Assembly: GCA_002452745.1 (NCBI GenBank)
Contig: DKFC01000057.1
Location: 10,648-74,647 of the forward strand
Direction: 5' to 3'
Source: Firmicutes bacterium UBA6806
Lineage (GTDB): Bacteria; Bacillota; Clostridia; Peptostreptococcales; Acidaminobacteraceae
DNA: 64,000 nt
Part shown: piece after piece, positions 53,763-61,498 of the stretch
How positions within the stretch are numbered: the stretch's first letter is position 1
Layout of the letters: each line of letters begins with the position of its first letter
The notes under the pieces: generated by a model
Databases searched by the model: none
What the model saw: only the letters and a program-made list of their open reading frames with translations
What the model was told of the DNA's origin: nothing
Position numbers and translations under genes: made by a program

Positions 53763-55076
53763 TTAATCTCTTAAGATATTTAAGTCTTCCCCATTTAGAA
53801 CCTTATTAAGTGTTCTCACGGCACACATCTTGCCGCACATGGTGCATGTCTTTTCATCTTCTGGATTGGTGCCTTCGCGGTACTTTTTAGCCTTTTCAGG
53901 ATCGAGAGCGAGTTCGAACATCTTGTTCCAATCCAGCTGTTGACGGGCATAGCTCATTTCATTGTCCCACGATTTTGATCCAGAGATTTTTTTGCCGATG
54001 TCACCTGCATGAGCCGCAATTTTAGAAGCCATAATCCCTTCGACCATATCGTCCAGAGTTGGGAGGCGCAAATGCTCTGCCGGTGTTACATAGCATAGGA
54101 AATCGGCTCCCTTGCTTGCTGCGATGGCACCGCCAATAGCTCCAGTGATATGGTCATAACCTGGTGCAACATCTGTCACCAATGGGCCTAATACATAAAA
54201 TGGTGCACCGTGACATAACTTTTTCTCCAATATGACGTTGGCTTCAATCTCATCTATTGCCATGTGACCAGGGCCCTCAATCATCACCTGAACATTTTTC
54301 TTCCATGCGCGTTTGGTGAGTTCACCTAGAATCAAAAGTTCCTGTATTTGACTTGCGTCAGTGGCATCTGCGAGTCCACCAGGTCTCATGGCATCTCCCA
54401 GACTTAAAGTGATGTCGTATTTCGCACAGATATCAAGCAAGTCATCGAAGTATTCATAAAAAGGATTTTCTCTGTTGTTGAGTCGCATCCATGCGAACAT
54501 CAGTGACCCTCCCCTTGAGACAATGTTCATAAGGCGCGGGTTTTCAATAAATGTCCTAGCGGTGTATTGGTTGATTCCAGCGTGAATTGTGACGAAGTCA
54601 ACACCGTCTTTGCCGTGCTGTTCCACAACGGCGAGAAATTCTTCTGGCTGAATGTCCTTGAGTTCCTTGTCATAGAAACCGAGAGCGTCGTAAACTGGAA
54701 CTGTTCCAATCATGGCAGTGGAGAACCCAACCAGTTCTTGTCTAAACTCCTTTGTCTTGCCATAGTTGCTGAGATCCATAATTCCTTCAACGTTTAGTTC
54801 GATGGCTTTTTTTGCCTTTGCGATTTCAAGATCGTAGTCACAGGAGTCCTTTGAGATTCCCAAATTGACATTGATCTTAGTCTTAAGTCCTTCTCCAACA
54901 CCCGTTGCTTTAAGGGATTTGTGATTGATGTTTGCGGGGATGACAACTCGGCCTTTGGCAATAAGCGACATGAGCGCCTCAGGTGAAATAGATTCTTCCT
55001 TGCAGACAGTCTCCATTTCTCTTGTCAGTATTCCCTTTTTGGCTGCATCCATTTGCGTCGTGTAGTTTCTTTGCAT
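53763..55076 (-). CDS. thiC: Phosphomethylpyrimidine synthase ThiC
   Basis: The 437-residue radical-SAM-like enzyme has the C-terminal 4Fe-4S motif CTMCGKMCAV (CxxCxxxxC), SLGDAMRPGGLADA, and MIEGPGHMAIDEIEANV. It converts aminoimidazole ribotide to HMP-phosphate. It is first in the operon, directly downstream of the TPP riboswitch. A GGAGG site precedes the start. Confidence 0.97.
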   Translation of the reverse strand: MQRNYTTQMDAAKKGILTREMETVCKEESISPEALMSLIAKGRVVIPANINHKSLKATGVGEGLKTKINVNLGISKDSCDYDLEIAKAKKAIELNVEGIMDLSNYGKTKEFRQELVGFSTAMIGTVPVYDALGFYDKELKDIQPEEFLAVVEQHGKDGVDFVTIHAGINQYTARTFIENPRLMNIVSRGGSLMFAWMRLNNRENPFYEYFDDLLDICAKYDITLSLGDAMRPGGLADATDASQIQELLILGELTKRAWKKNVQVMIEGPGHMAIDEIEANVILEKKLCHGAPFYVLGPLVTDVAPGYDHITGAIGGAIAASKGADFLCYVTPAEHLRLPTLDDMVEGIMASKIAAHAGDIGKKISGSKSWDNEMSYARQQLDWNKMFELALDPEKAKKYREGTNPEDEKTCTMCGKMCAVRTLNKVLNGEDLNILRD

Positions 55077-55131
55077 GATATCCTCCTAAATGTTTTTAAA
55101 CTCAATGATTACACTCATGGCATAAAATAAA

Positions 55132-55159
55132 AAAAGCATTGACTGTAGTCAATGCTTTT
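55132..55159 (-). terminator. Riboswitch-linked intrinsic terminator
   Basis: A 13-bp perfect stem (AAAAGCATTGACT/AGTCAATGCTTTT) with a 2-base loop runs into a T-rich tract on the minus strand. It lies between the TPP aptamer and thiC, forming the expression platform. Confidence 0.88.
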
Positions 55160-55182
55160 AGGGTACTTATATAAATAAGTTC

Positions 55183-55282
55183 GATGAGCTTTCCTACGCC
55201 AGTATTATCTGGATCAGGTACAAGGATAAAAGAATGGGTTCTTTTTCTCAGCTGCCCCTATAGCAGCACTCCTAGCCGTTAT
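55183..55282 (-). ncRNA. TPP riboswitch (THI element) upstream of thiC
   Basis: Read on the minus strand, the aptamer contains the conserved GCTGAGA, ACCC, then ACCTGATCCAGATAATACTG and GCGTAGGAAAG blocks that bind thiamine pyrophosphate. A terminator follows before thiC. High TPP should promote termination and shut off the thi operon. Boundaries are approximate. Confidence 0.96.
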
Positions 55283-55330
55283 GTATGAATTTGGATACGT
55301 AAACCATGCAGTTTACAAATCGCTAAAACC

Positions 55331-55359
55331 ATTAAAACATATTCTTAACTATAAATCAA
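55331..55359 (-). promoter_or_regulatory. Putative sigma-A promoter of the thi operon
   Basis: On the minus strand TTGATT (55354-55359), a 17-bp spacer and TTTAAT (55331-55336) lie about 50 bases upstream of the aptamer. Confidence 0.55.
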
Positions 55360-55476
55360 TCCAAAACAATGATAAAATGAATTAATCTCGACTATCCCAT
55401 GAGAGGGGAATGGCTCGAAGATGGGAAAGATACATAGATGAGCGGTATAAAAATTTGCTGAAATCGGAGGAACATG

Positions 55477-56061
55477 ATGATTATCGCTGAAACCAAAAGA
55501 CTGCTTTTGAGAACATGGACACTGGATGATTTAAGTGCGGGGATGAATATTTGGGGAGACAAGGATGTCATCAAATATCTTGGACTTGAAAGACCTATGA
55601 CCAAAGAGGAAGTCCTTGATTCTATCAAGAGGGGAATTGACCATCAAATTAAATATGGCTACCAGCATTGGGCAGTGGTCTCTAAAGAGACAGGGGAGTT
55701 AATCGGCGCATGCGGTTTTAGTTCCTTTAAACAGTACAGAGAACAGGAAGTGTCTATTGAACTGGCCTTTCACTTTGTCCAGAAGGCATGGGGCTATGGC
55801 TACGCCAGTGAGGCTGCGGAAGCATGTCTTGATTATGCACATGACAATTTAAAAATCGACCGGATTGTTGCCGGCGTCGAAGAGGGCAATATACGGTCGA
55901 TTCGAATTTTAAACAAACTTGGATTCAGATATCTTGGTCTCGTATACTTTGATGACACTAAGACATTTGAGCCAATGTATGAATTTAGGATGACTCCTAA
56001 AAAGCGTTTTAAAAGTGATGGCGGCAAAATTGAGGTGAAGATCAATCGTGAGCCAAGCTGA
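55477..56061 (+). CDS. GNAT-family N-acetyltransferase (RimJ/RimL type)
   Basis: The ATG at 55477 is 6 bases after GGAGG. The 194-residue protein has an N-terminal TKRLLLRTW typical of the RimJ/RimL and spermidine-acetyltransferase-like group. GACGFSSF, AFHFVQKAWGYGYASEA (acetyl-CoA loop) and RSIRILNKLGFRY follow. It acetylates a protein N-terminus or small amine with acetyl-CoA; the acceptor is unknown. It is a single gene. Confidence 0.9.
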   Translation: MIIAETKRLLLRTWTLDDLSAGMNIWGDKDVIKYLGLERPMTKEEVLDSIKRGIDHQIKYGYQHWAVVSKETGELIGACGFSSFKQYREQEVSIELAFHFVQKAWGYGYASEAAEACLDYAHDNLKIDRIVAGVEEGNIRSIRILNKLGFRYLGLVYFDDTKTFEPMYEFRMTPKKRFKSDGGKIEVKINREPS

Positions 56062-56089
56062 ACCAAAAATCAGAACCCCAAAACCAACT

Positions 56090-56998
56090 CTAAAGCGTCA
56101 GCGTGTCTACGATGGTTGCATATCCACCCACCCAGATTTCAGGGGTTTTAGAGTCAGTGACTTCACAACGTGTGTGAATTTCACTCAGAGCGCCCATTTG
56201 TTCACCTTGAAGGATTTTCAGTTCTAGGGACTTCATTTTATTGAAACCGTTTTGTTGAATATGGTGGTATAGATAAGCCGTAAGGGCCCCGTTGGAAGTC
56301 CCCGTTGCGGACTCTTCGTCTATGCCATAGAGGGGTGCAAAATTTCGGGCATAGAATTGCCCATCTTCGTAAGTGAAAGCGTGAACACCGACGACATTTT
56401 CACTTTTGGAGAGATCAGAAAGTGTTTTAAAATCAATTGTCAGAGCGTTTAAAAGCGCTCTGTTTTTTATTGGAAGCAAAATATCTCTCAGACCTGTGTT
56501 CCAGATTTCAGGATTTAGTTCAATCTCGTGAGAATAGGCATCATAAGCACAGGTGAAGAGATTTTGCACTTCCTCTGAAACTGTAAAAATCGACTTTAGC
56601 GTCTGAATAGAATCGGTGTTGAGGGCTTCACCCTTTGGAGTAGACTGTTCCATGTAGACCATAGAAGATCCCTCTTCAATTTCAATTTTAAGCTGACCTG
56701 CTTTGGTATCTTGAACCAAATGTCTCTTTGGAAGTCGTTTTTCAAGTAGAAGAACTGAGTAGGCGGCAATGGTTGCGTGACCACAAAGAGGCACTTCATC
56801 TGTAGGGGTGAAGAATGTCACGTTGAAGTCAGCTTCATTTAGGGCAGAAGGCAAGACAAAGGCCGTTTCAGAATAACCCACTTCTTTGGCTATTTCCTGT
56901 TTCCTTGAAGTGGGAATATCAGAGTCTAGCAAGACGATGCCGGCAGGATTGCCACCTTGCCCATTGTGTGTAAAACTATTGACCTTATATACTTTCAT
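56090..56998 (-). CDS. PhzF-family isomerase/epimerase
   Basis: The 302-residue protein has the PhzF fold signatures: GNPAGIVLL near residues 16-24, SETAFVLPS with the catalytic Glu, PTDEVPLCGHATIAA, and GIDEESATGTSNGAL. The family performs proton shifts or epimerisations on small acids; outside phenazine clusters the substrates are mostly unknown, and no phenazine genes are here. It overlaps recU by 14 bases, implying coupled expression. Confidence 0.92.
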   Translation of the reverse strand: MKVYKVNSFTHNGQGGNPAGIVLLDSDIPTSRKQEIAKEVGYSETAFVLPSALNEADFNVTFFTPTDEVPLCGHATIAAYSVLLLEKRLPKRHLVQDTKAGQLKIEIEEGSSMVYMEQSTPKGEALNTDSIQTLKSIFTVSEEVQNLFTCAYDAYSHEIELNPEIWNTGLRDILLPIKNRALLNALTIDFKTLSDLSKSENVVGVHAFTYEDGQFYARNFAPLYGIDEESATGTSNGALTAYLYHHIQQNGFNKMKSLELKILQGEQMGALSEIHTRCEVTDSKTPEIWVGGYATIVDTLTL

Positions 56999-57533
56999 GA
57001 GAGCCTCCTTTGGCTTCTGTTTTGTATTTTACATATTCGTTAAGTGCGGGCAAGTAGTTTAGAATACTGCCGCCCCTCTCTCTTTTAATCTCAAATCGCT
57101 CACTCATGGCATTATATGGTATAGAACGCCTCTTCCCCTCAACGGAGTATGTTTGAATCACATCAAAAGGAACTAGGAAAAAAGTGTCGTTGAATTTAAA
57201 GTGGACAATGATAAAGGTGAGCCCCCCCTGTTCCTCTATGTCGGACATATAGTCCATTTGATGTTCATGAATGTTTTGAAGCGGCAAACTCTTGAGATTG
57301 GTTTCTTTAGCGTCAAAAGCCACACAGACTCCCTGCACAATCCCGAGGAAATCCACGGTGGATTTTTTTTCAAAGAACCCCTTGGTAATCATGCCCCCCT
57401 CGTCTATTGCCACCACTTTTACAGGGGTGCTGATTTTATCTATACGACAGAGCTTGAGTTGATGATAATACTGATGCGTCATATCGAGAAGCATCTCAAG
57501 TGCATCCCCTCTATGGCCTCGACTGCGCCACAT
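56985..57533 (-). CDS. recU: Holliday junction resolvase RecU
   Basis: The 182-residue protein fits RecU: HRGDALEMLLDMTHQYY near the N-terminus, STPVKVV in the DNA-binding part, the nuclease core STVDFLGIVQG then VAFDAKETN, and LPLQNIHEHQ. The nuclease motif reads FDAK where B. subtilis RecU has FEAK, a conservative Glu-to-Asp change at an active-site acid. It resolves four-way junctions in recombination. AGGAGG precedes the ATG. Unlike B. subtilis, no penicillin-binding-protein gene is adjacent. Confidence 0.87.
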   Translation of the reverse strand: MWRSRGHRGDALEMLLDMTHQYYHQLKLCRIDKISTPVKVVAIDEGGMITKGFFEKKSTVDFLGIVQGVCVAFDAKETNLKSLPLQNIHEHQMDYMSDIEEQGGLTFIIVHFKFNDTFFLVPFDVIQTYSVEGKRRSIPYNAMSERFEIKRERGGSILNYLPALNEYVKYKTEAKGGSHESI

Positions 57534-57602
57534 ATGCGCCTCCTTTGATTTATAAATATTTGATTACTCCTATCATACCTTTCAATCCTGTAAAAATCAA
57601 CT

Positions 57603-57867
57603 TGTGAATAGTTGCGAAAAGCCTGTGGATAAAAATGTGGATAATGTGCATAACCGAACTTTCAATTATTAACAAATTCAAAAAATCAGTGTTTAAATGC
57701 AAAAAAAAGGGTGAGTAGTGAATAAAAAAGGGTGGAATGTTAAGTAACGTTCGCAAACAATTTACAAATAGTTAACACAAGCGAAAGTTTTCAAAATATA
57801 AAAATCATTTCGATAAAGGGGGATTTATGATTTTATGGGGAAAAAACTGTGGAAAAGGTGTGCATAA
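57603..57867 (+). other. DnaA-box-like cluster in an AT-rich gap
   Basis: Four 9-mers match the DnaA-box consensus (TTATNCACA read on the minus strand): TGTGGATAA at 57624 and 57636, TGTGCATAA at 57645 and 57859. One-mismatch copies lie at 57603 and 57848. All point the same way, and three are packed within 30 bp. The rest of the 400-base gap between recU and the selenoprotein gene is AT-rich without a gene. It could be a DnaA-titrating or regulatory cluster; there is no dnaA or dnaN nearby to make it an obvious oriC. Confidence 0.6.
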
Positions 57868-57898
57868 TGCGTTTACAAAAAAGATACATAAATAGTGG

Positions 57899-57927
57899 TT
57901 GACAAGTAAGGGACATAAGGGTATTAT
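57899..57927 (+). promoter_or_regulatory. Sigma-A promoter of the selenoprotein-glutaredoxin operon
   Basis: Consensus TTGACA (57899-57904), a 17-bp spacer and TATTAT (57922-57927); an overlapping TATAAT at 57925-57930 gives 20-bp spacing. It lies about 40 bases before the selenoprotein start. Confidence 0.8.
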
Positions 57928-57936
57928 AATGGTAAG

Positions 57937-57953
57937 ACCCCCCTACCACGGGG
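57937..57953 (+). promoter_or_regulatory. C-tract/G-tract dyad at the transcription start, CsoR-family operator candidate
   Basis: ACCCCCC (57937-57943), a 6-base centre and GGGG (57950-57953) stand out in AT-rich DNA at about +3 to +20 of the promoter. CsoR-family repressors bind dyads built of C and G tracts, and a CsoR-family gene lies 3.5 kb downstream. The link is inference. Confidence 0.4.
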
Positions 57954-57968
57954 AAAGGGAGTAGACCT

Positions 57969-58265
57969 ATGATGAAAATCAAAGTCACTGAAAGCGCCCT
58001 CAACAAATTGGAAAAGGAAGCTCAAAAGAAAAATAGCAACAGCTTCCGAGTGATTATCAAGGGCATAGGATGAGGTGGTCCAGTCTTTGGCGTTGTTCCG
58101 GGTGAACAACAGGAAAATGATTATGTTGAGGTCATTAAGGGTATAAGAGTATCTGCCAGTCAAGAACATATAGAAAAATTCGGCGGCTTCGAAGTTGATT
58201 ATTCGAATTTTATTTTGACGAGAGGCTTTTATATCAGAGCGCTTAGATATGGTTCTAAGTGCTAA
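57969..58265 (+). CDS. HesB/IscA-like selenoprotein (in-frame TGA = selenocysteine)
   Basis: An ATG at 57969 (AGGGAG 7 bases upstream) opens a 98-residue frame with one internal TGA at 58071-58073 (codon 35), ending at TAA 58263-58265. The context is IKGIG-U-GGPVFG, which aligns with the first cluster-ligand Cys of A-type Fe-S carriers (E. coli IscA Cys35). The terminal GSKC supplies a C-terminal Cys. A hairpin follows the TGA at the right distance for a bacterial SECIS. HesB-like selenoproteins are known in anaerobes. Conventional calling would miss this gene. Its operon partner is a glutaredoxin, suggesting thiol/selenol redox chemistry or Fe-S handling. Confidence 0.88.
58092..58110 (+). 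promoter_or_regulatory. SECIS-like hairpin within the selenoprotein gene
   Basis: GTTGTTC and GAACAAC pair perfectly over 7 bp with a CGGGT loop. The loop begins 25 bases after the TGA, within the 16-37-base window typical of bacterial SECIS elements, and has loop guanines as SelB requires. Confidence 0.75.
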
Positions 58266-58287
58266 ATAAGATTTGGAGGTAAGATTC

Positions 58288-58521
58288 ATGAGTAAAAAAG
58301 TAGTAGTATTTTCTAGTAACACATGCGGATATTGTACAATGGCAAAAGAATACCTAAATGAAAAGGGTGTTTCTTTCGAAGAGAGAAATGTGTCAAGTGA
58401 TATCGAAGCTAGAAAAGAATTGATGTCAAAAGGATTTATGGGCGTACCTGTTATCTATGTTGATGACGAAGTCATTCAGGGATTCGACAAAGCTAAACTC
58501 GATAGTTTATTAGGACTCTAA
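58288..58521 (+). CDS. Glutaredoxin-family thiol-disulfide protein
   Basis: The ATG at 58288 follows GGAGG. The 77-residue thioredoxin-fold protein has the redox site SSNTCGYCTMAKEYL, the cis-Pro in GVPVIYVDD and a C-terminal GFDKAKLDSLL. It belongs to the small YruB/NrdH-like glutaredoxins. It lies 22 bases after the selenoprotein gene and so is probably co-transcribed; it may reduce or be reduced by it. Confidence 0.93.
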   Translation: MSKKVVVFSSNTCGYCTMAKEYLNEKGVSFEERNVSSDIEARKELMSKGFMGVPVIYVDDEVIQGFDKAKLDSLLGL

Positions 58522-58531
58522 GAGAGTTTGA

Positions 58532-58555
58532 AAATGAGCCCATATGGGCTCATTT
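58532..58555 (+). terminator. Palindromic hairpin after the glutaredoxin gene
   Basis: AAATGAGCCC/GGGCTCATTT is a perfect 10-bp stem with a 4-base ATAT loop. Only a short T run follows, so termination may be partial. Confidence 0.7.
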
Positions 58556-58811
58556 CATTTAAGAAGATGTTTTTTCGACAAAAATTGTTATATTTATCAC
58601 AAACTTTTTTAATCCTTCATAATCCCACCTCAATTTCGCTAAAATACTGATATAAGAGTATGCTCACAGACTTAGGACAATGGAGCGGAGAGACGCTCAA
58701 ATCATATAGAGTTATAAATTTCATGGATTTCATAGGCTGCTTGGCTCAAATAAGACATGAGGCAAAATCCCAGATATTTACGGGTGAATAATTAAAACAG
58801 GAGGAATTCAA

Positions 58812-61304
58812 ATGAAGAAAATACTGATAATCGGCGGCGTAGCCGGTGGAGCGAGTACAGCTGCAAGAATGAGACGGATGGACGAAACAGCTGAAATTAT
58901 AATGTTTGAACGGGGTGAATACATTTCATTTGCAAATTGCGGACTTCCCTACTACATAGGAGGGGCAATAGAAGAGAGAAGTGCTTTGTTGGTTCAGACG
59001 CCAGAGGCGATGAAAGCGAGATTCAATATAGACGTTCGTGTACAAAATGAAGTGCTCTCAATTGACAAGGAGAAGAAAACCATCTCGGTAAAGGACATCG
59101 CTGCCAATAAAACCTATGAGGAATCATACGATGTACTGGTTTTATCACCGGGATCAACGCCACTTAAACCTCCAATTCCTGGGATTGATGCCCCAAATAT
59201 TTTTACGCTGTGGAACATTCCTGACGTGGACAGAATCAAGTCCTTTGTGGATCATGTTAAACCGCAAAAAGCAGTTGTCATCGGCGGTGGATTTATTGGA
59301 CTGGAAATGGCTGAAAATTTACATGACAAGGGAATGGAAGTCTCTGTTGTGGAAATGGCAGATCAAGTTATGGCACCTGTTGACTTTGAAATGGCACAAA
59401 TTGTCCACAGACATATGAAGCAAAAGAAAGTGAATCTACTCTTAGGGGATGGGGTTCAATCATTTGAATACAACAATGGATTGACAAAGATTAAACTTCA
59501 AAGTGGAAAGACTGTTGAAGCGGATATCGTCATGCTCTCCATAGGGGTTAGACCTCAGAGCGAACTTGCAAAGGCAGCTGGACTGGAAGTCAATGCAAGA
59601 GGTGGCATTGTGGTAAGCGATACACTGGTAACGTCCGATCCAAATATCTATGCAATTGGTGATGCGGTGGAAGTTGTGGAATACATCGGCGGTGGCAAGA
59701 CCATGATTCCACTTGCTGGCCCAGCCAATAAGCAAGGGAGAATCTGTGCGGACAATATTGCAGGAAAGAAAACGGTCTATAAGGGAACTCAGGGGACCTC
59801 AGTTGCTAAAGTGTTTGATTTGACGGTGTCATCAACAGGCGTCAACGAAAAGATACTCAAAAGGGATGGGAAAGTCTATGGTAAAGACTACTATACGACG
59901 ATTGTACATCCAAACTCTCATGCAGGCTATTATCCGGGTGCGATTCCGATGACTTTGAAGCTGATTTTCGGAATGGATGGTAAAATCCTCGGAGCGCAAA
60001 ATGTGGGATATGATGGGGTTGAAAAGAGAATTGACGTGATTGCAACGGCCATCAGATTCGGCGCCACTGTCTACGATCTCACAGAACTGGAACTCGCATA
60101 TGCACCGCCGTACTCGTCTGCAAAAGACCCAGTCAATATGGCGGGCTATGTGGGTGAAAATATTCTCTCAGGAAATACAAAGCCATTCCAATGGCATGAA
60201 TTTGAAACCCTCGAAAAAGATGCTGTGATTTTAGATGTTCGCTCTCCACTTGAAAGGGAAATGGGCTATATTACAGGATCGGTGAACATCCCTGTGGACG
60301 ATCTCAGAGATAGGCTTGTGGAACTTGATAAGTCAAAGAAGATCATTGTCTACTGTGCAGTGGGAATTAGGGGATACGTCGCCTCTAGAATTCTCATGCA
60401 AAACGGGTTTGAAAACGTCTACAACTTAATGGGCGGGTATACCACGTATTCAGTTGTATTTTGCCAAGATGATGCTGGAAAATGTGGTGGAAAGGTGATT
60501 GCGGCTGAATCGGTTCATATTTCTGAATCAGGTGATGTGGAAGATATGGAGGAAATCAGCGATGCCAATGCTCAGACGATTAAATTAAATGCTTGTGGAC
60601 TACAATGTCCAGGGCCAATTATGCAAGTTCACAAGGCAATTGAGCTTATGAATGCTGGAGATGTATTGGAAGTGAAAGCCACTGATCCTGGCTTTATGAA
60701 TGATATTGGCGTGTGGTGTGAAAAGACGGGGAACACCCTTCTGGATTCTGGAAAAGAGGAGAAGGCGTTTTACGCAAGGCTGAGAAAGGGCCGAAAAAAG
60801 GCGGCTTTAACTTCTTCTGCACCAGTTGTGGTAAAAGACGACAAGACGATGGTTGTCTTCAGTGGTGATTTGGACAAGGCAATTGCCACCATGATTATCG
60901 CCAACGGAGCGGCATCCATGGGTAAAAAAGTCACTTTATTCTTCACCTTCTGGGGGCTTAACATACTCAGAAAACCTGAAAAGATAGCTGTCAAAAAAGA
61001 CTTTGTCAGCAGGATGTTCAGTTCAATGATGCCAAGAGGGACACAAAAATTGAAACTCTCCAAGATGAATATGATGGGCGCTGGTTCAAGCATGATTCGC
61101 ATGGTCATGAAAAAGCACAATGTAGACTCAATTGAAGACATGCTGAAAATGGCACAGGAAAACGGTGTTAGAATGGTTGCCTGCAACATGAGCATGGATC
61201 TCATGGGCATCACAGCGGAGGAGTTAATCGACGGCGTAGAATTTGGAGGAGTGGCTTCCATGCTGGGGGCTGCCGAAGATTCCAATATGAGTTTATTCAT
61301 CTAG
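58812..61304 (+). CDS. CoA-disulfide reductase-rhodanese-TusA-DsrE fusion protein
   Basis: The 830-residue protein has four parts. Residues 1-450 are a flavin disulfide reductase (GGVAGGASTAARMRR, active Cys in SFANCGLPYY, second nucleotide motif VIGGGFIGLEMAENL, FAD motif YAIGDAVEV). Residues ~455-555 are a rhodanese domain with catalytic Cys in VYCAVGIRGY. Residues ~595-665 are a TusA domain (NACGLQCPGPIMQV). Residues ~675-830 are a DsrE/DsrF-like domain with Cys in MVACNMSMDL. Such fusions reduce CoA disulfide or persulfide and relay sulfane sulfur along their Cys residues. Neighbours suggest a persulfide/selenium redox module. The start follows an AGGAGG site. Confidence 0.94.
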   Translation: MKKILIIGGVAGGASTAARMRRMDETAEIIMFERGEYISFANCGLPYYIGGAIEERSALLVQTPEAMKARFNIDVRVQNEVLSIDKEKKTISVKDIAANKTYEESYDVLVLSPGSTPLKPPIPGIDAPNIFTLWNIPDVDRIKSFVDHVKPQKAVVIGGGFIGLEMAENLHDKGMEVSVVEMADQVMAPVDFEMAQIVHRHMKQKKVNLLLGDGVQSFEYNNGLTKIKLQSGKTVEADIVMLSIGVRPQSELAKAAGLEVNARGGIVVSDTLVTSDPNIYAIGDAVEVVEYIGGGKTMIPLAGPANKQGRICADNIAGKKTVYKGTQGTSVAKVFDLTVSSTGVNEKILKRDGKVYGKDYYTTIVHPNSHAGYYPGAIPMTLKLIFGMDGKILGAQNVGYDGVEKRIDVIATAIRFGATVYDLTELELAYAPPYSSAKDPVNMAGYVGENILSGNTKPFQWHEFETLEKDAVILDVRSPLEREMGYITGSVNIPVDDLRDRLVELDKSKKIIVYCAVGIRGYVASRILMQNGFENVYNLMGGYTTYSVVFCQDDAGKCGGKVIAAESVHISESGDVEDMEEISDANAQTIKLNACGLQCPGPIMQVHKAIELMNAGDVLEVKATDPGFMNDIGVWCEKTGNTLLDSGKEEKAFYARLRKGRKKAALTSSAPVVVKDDKTMVVFSGDLDKAIATMIIANGAASMGKKVTLFFTFWGLNILRKPEKIAVKKDFVSRMFSSMMPRGTQKLKLSKMNMMGAGSSMIRMVMKKHNVDSIEDMLKMAQENGVRMVACNMSMDLMGITAEELIDGVEFGGVASMLGAAEDSNMSLFI

Positions 61305-61347
61305 GCGAGACTGTTTTGAAGTCAGTTGCCTGAGTGGTTTTGCATAA

Positions 61348-61365
61348 CTGACAAGTGCTTGTCAG
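61348..61365 (+). promoter_or_regulatory. Perfect palindrome upstream of the CsoR-family gene
   Basis: CTGACAAG-TG-CTTGTCAG has 8-bp perfect arms, ends 15 bases before the -35 of the next promoter and lacks a T tract. It may be an operator or a weak hairpin terminator for the fusion-protein gene. Confidence 0.55.
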
Positions 61366-61380
61366 AAGGCTCAGCGTATT

Positions 61381-61408
61381 TTGACAAAGCATCAGAATCT
61401 GATATAAT
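61381..61408 (+). promoter_or_regulatory. Sigma-A promoter of the CsoR-family gene
   Basis: Consensus TTGACA (61381-61386) and TATAAT (61403-61408) are separated by 16 bp, about 90 bases before the gene. Confidence 0.8.
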
Positions 61409-61498
61409 ATTTTTTATTGACGTTATTGCTGAAAGTAATCTGGCAAAAGCGTAGGATTTGATGTCCGAAGTTTTTATTAAAAGAGTTGGAGGAGAAAG

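Noticed and set aside
57603..57867. Definitive chromosomal origin oriC
   Set aside because: DnaA-box-like 9-mers are real, but dnaA, dnaN, rpmH and gyr genes are absent; only the weaker cluster call is supported.
58273..58287. Earlier start for the glutaredoxin gene
   Set aside because: It would place the ribosome binding site GGAGG inside the coding region; the ATG at 58288 has correct spacing.
60770..61300. 176-codon minus-strand frame opposite the fusion protein
   Set aside because: Antisense shadow of the conserved DsrE-like domain; its Ser/Ile-rich composition is typical of reversed coding sequence.
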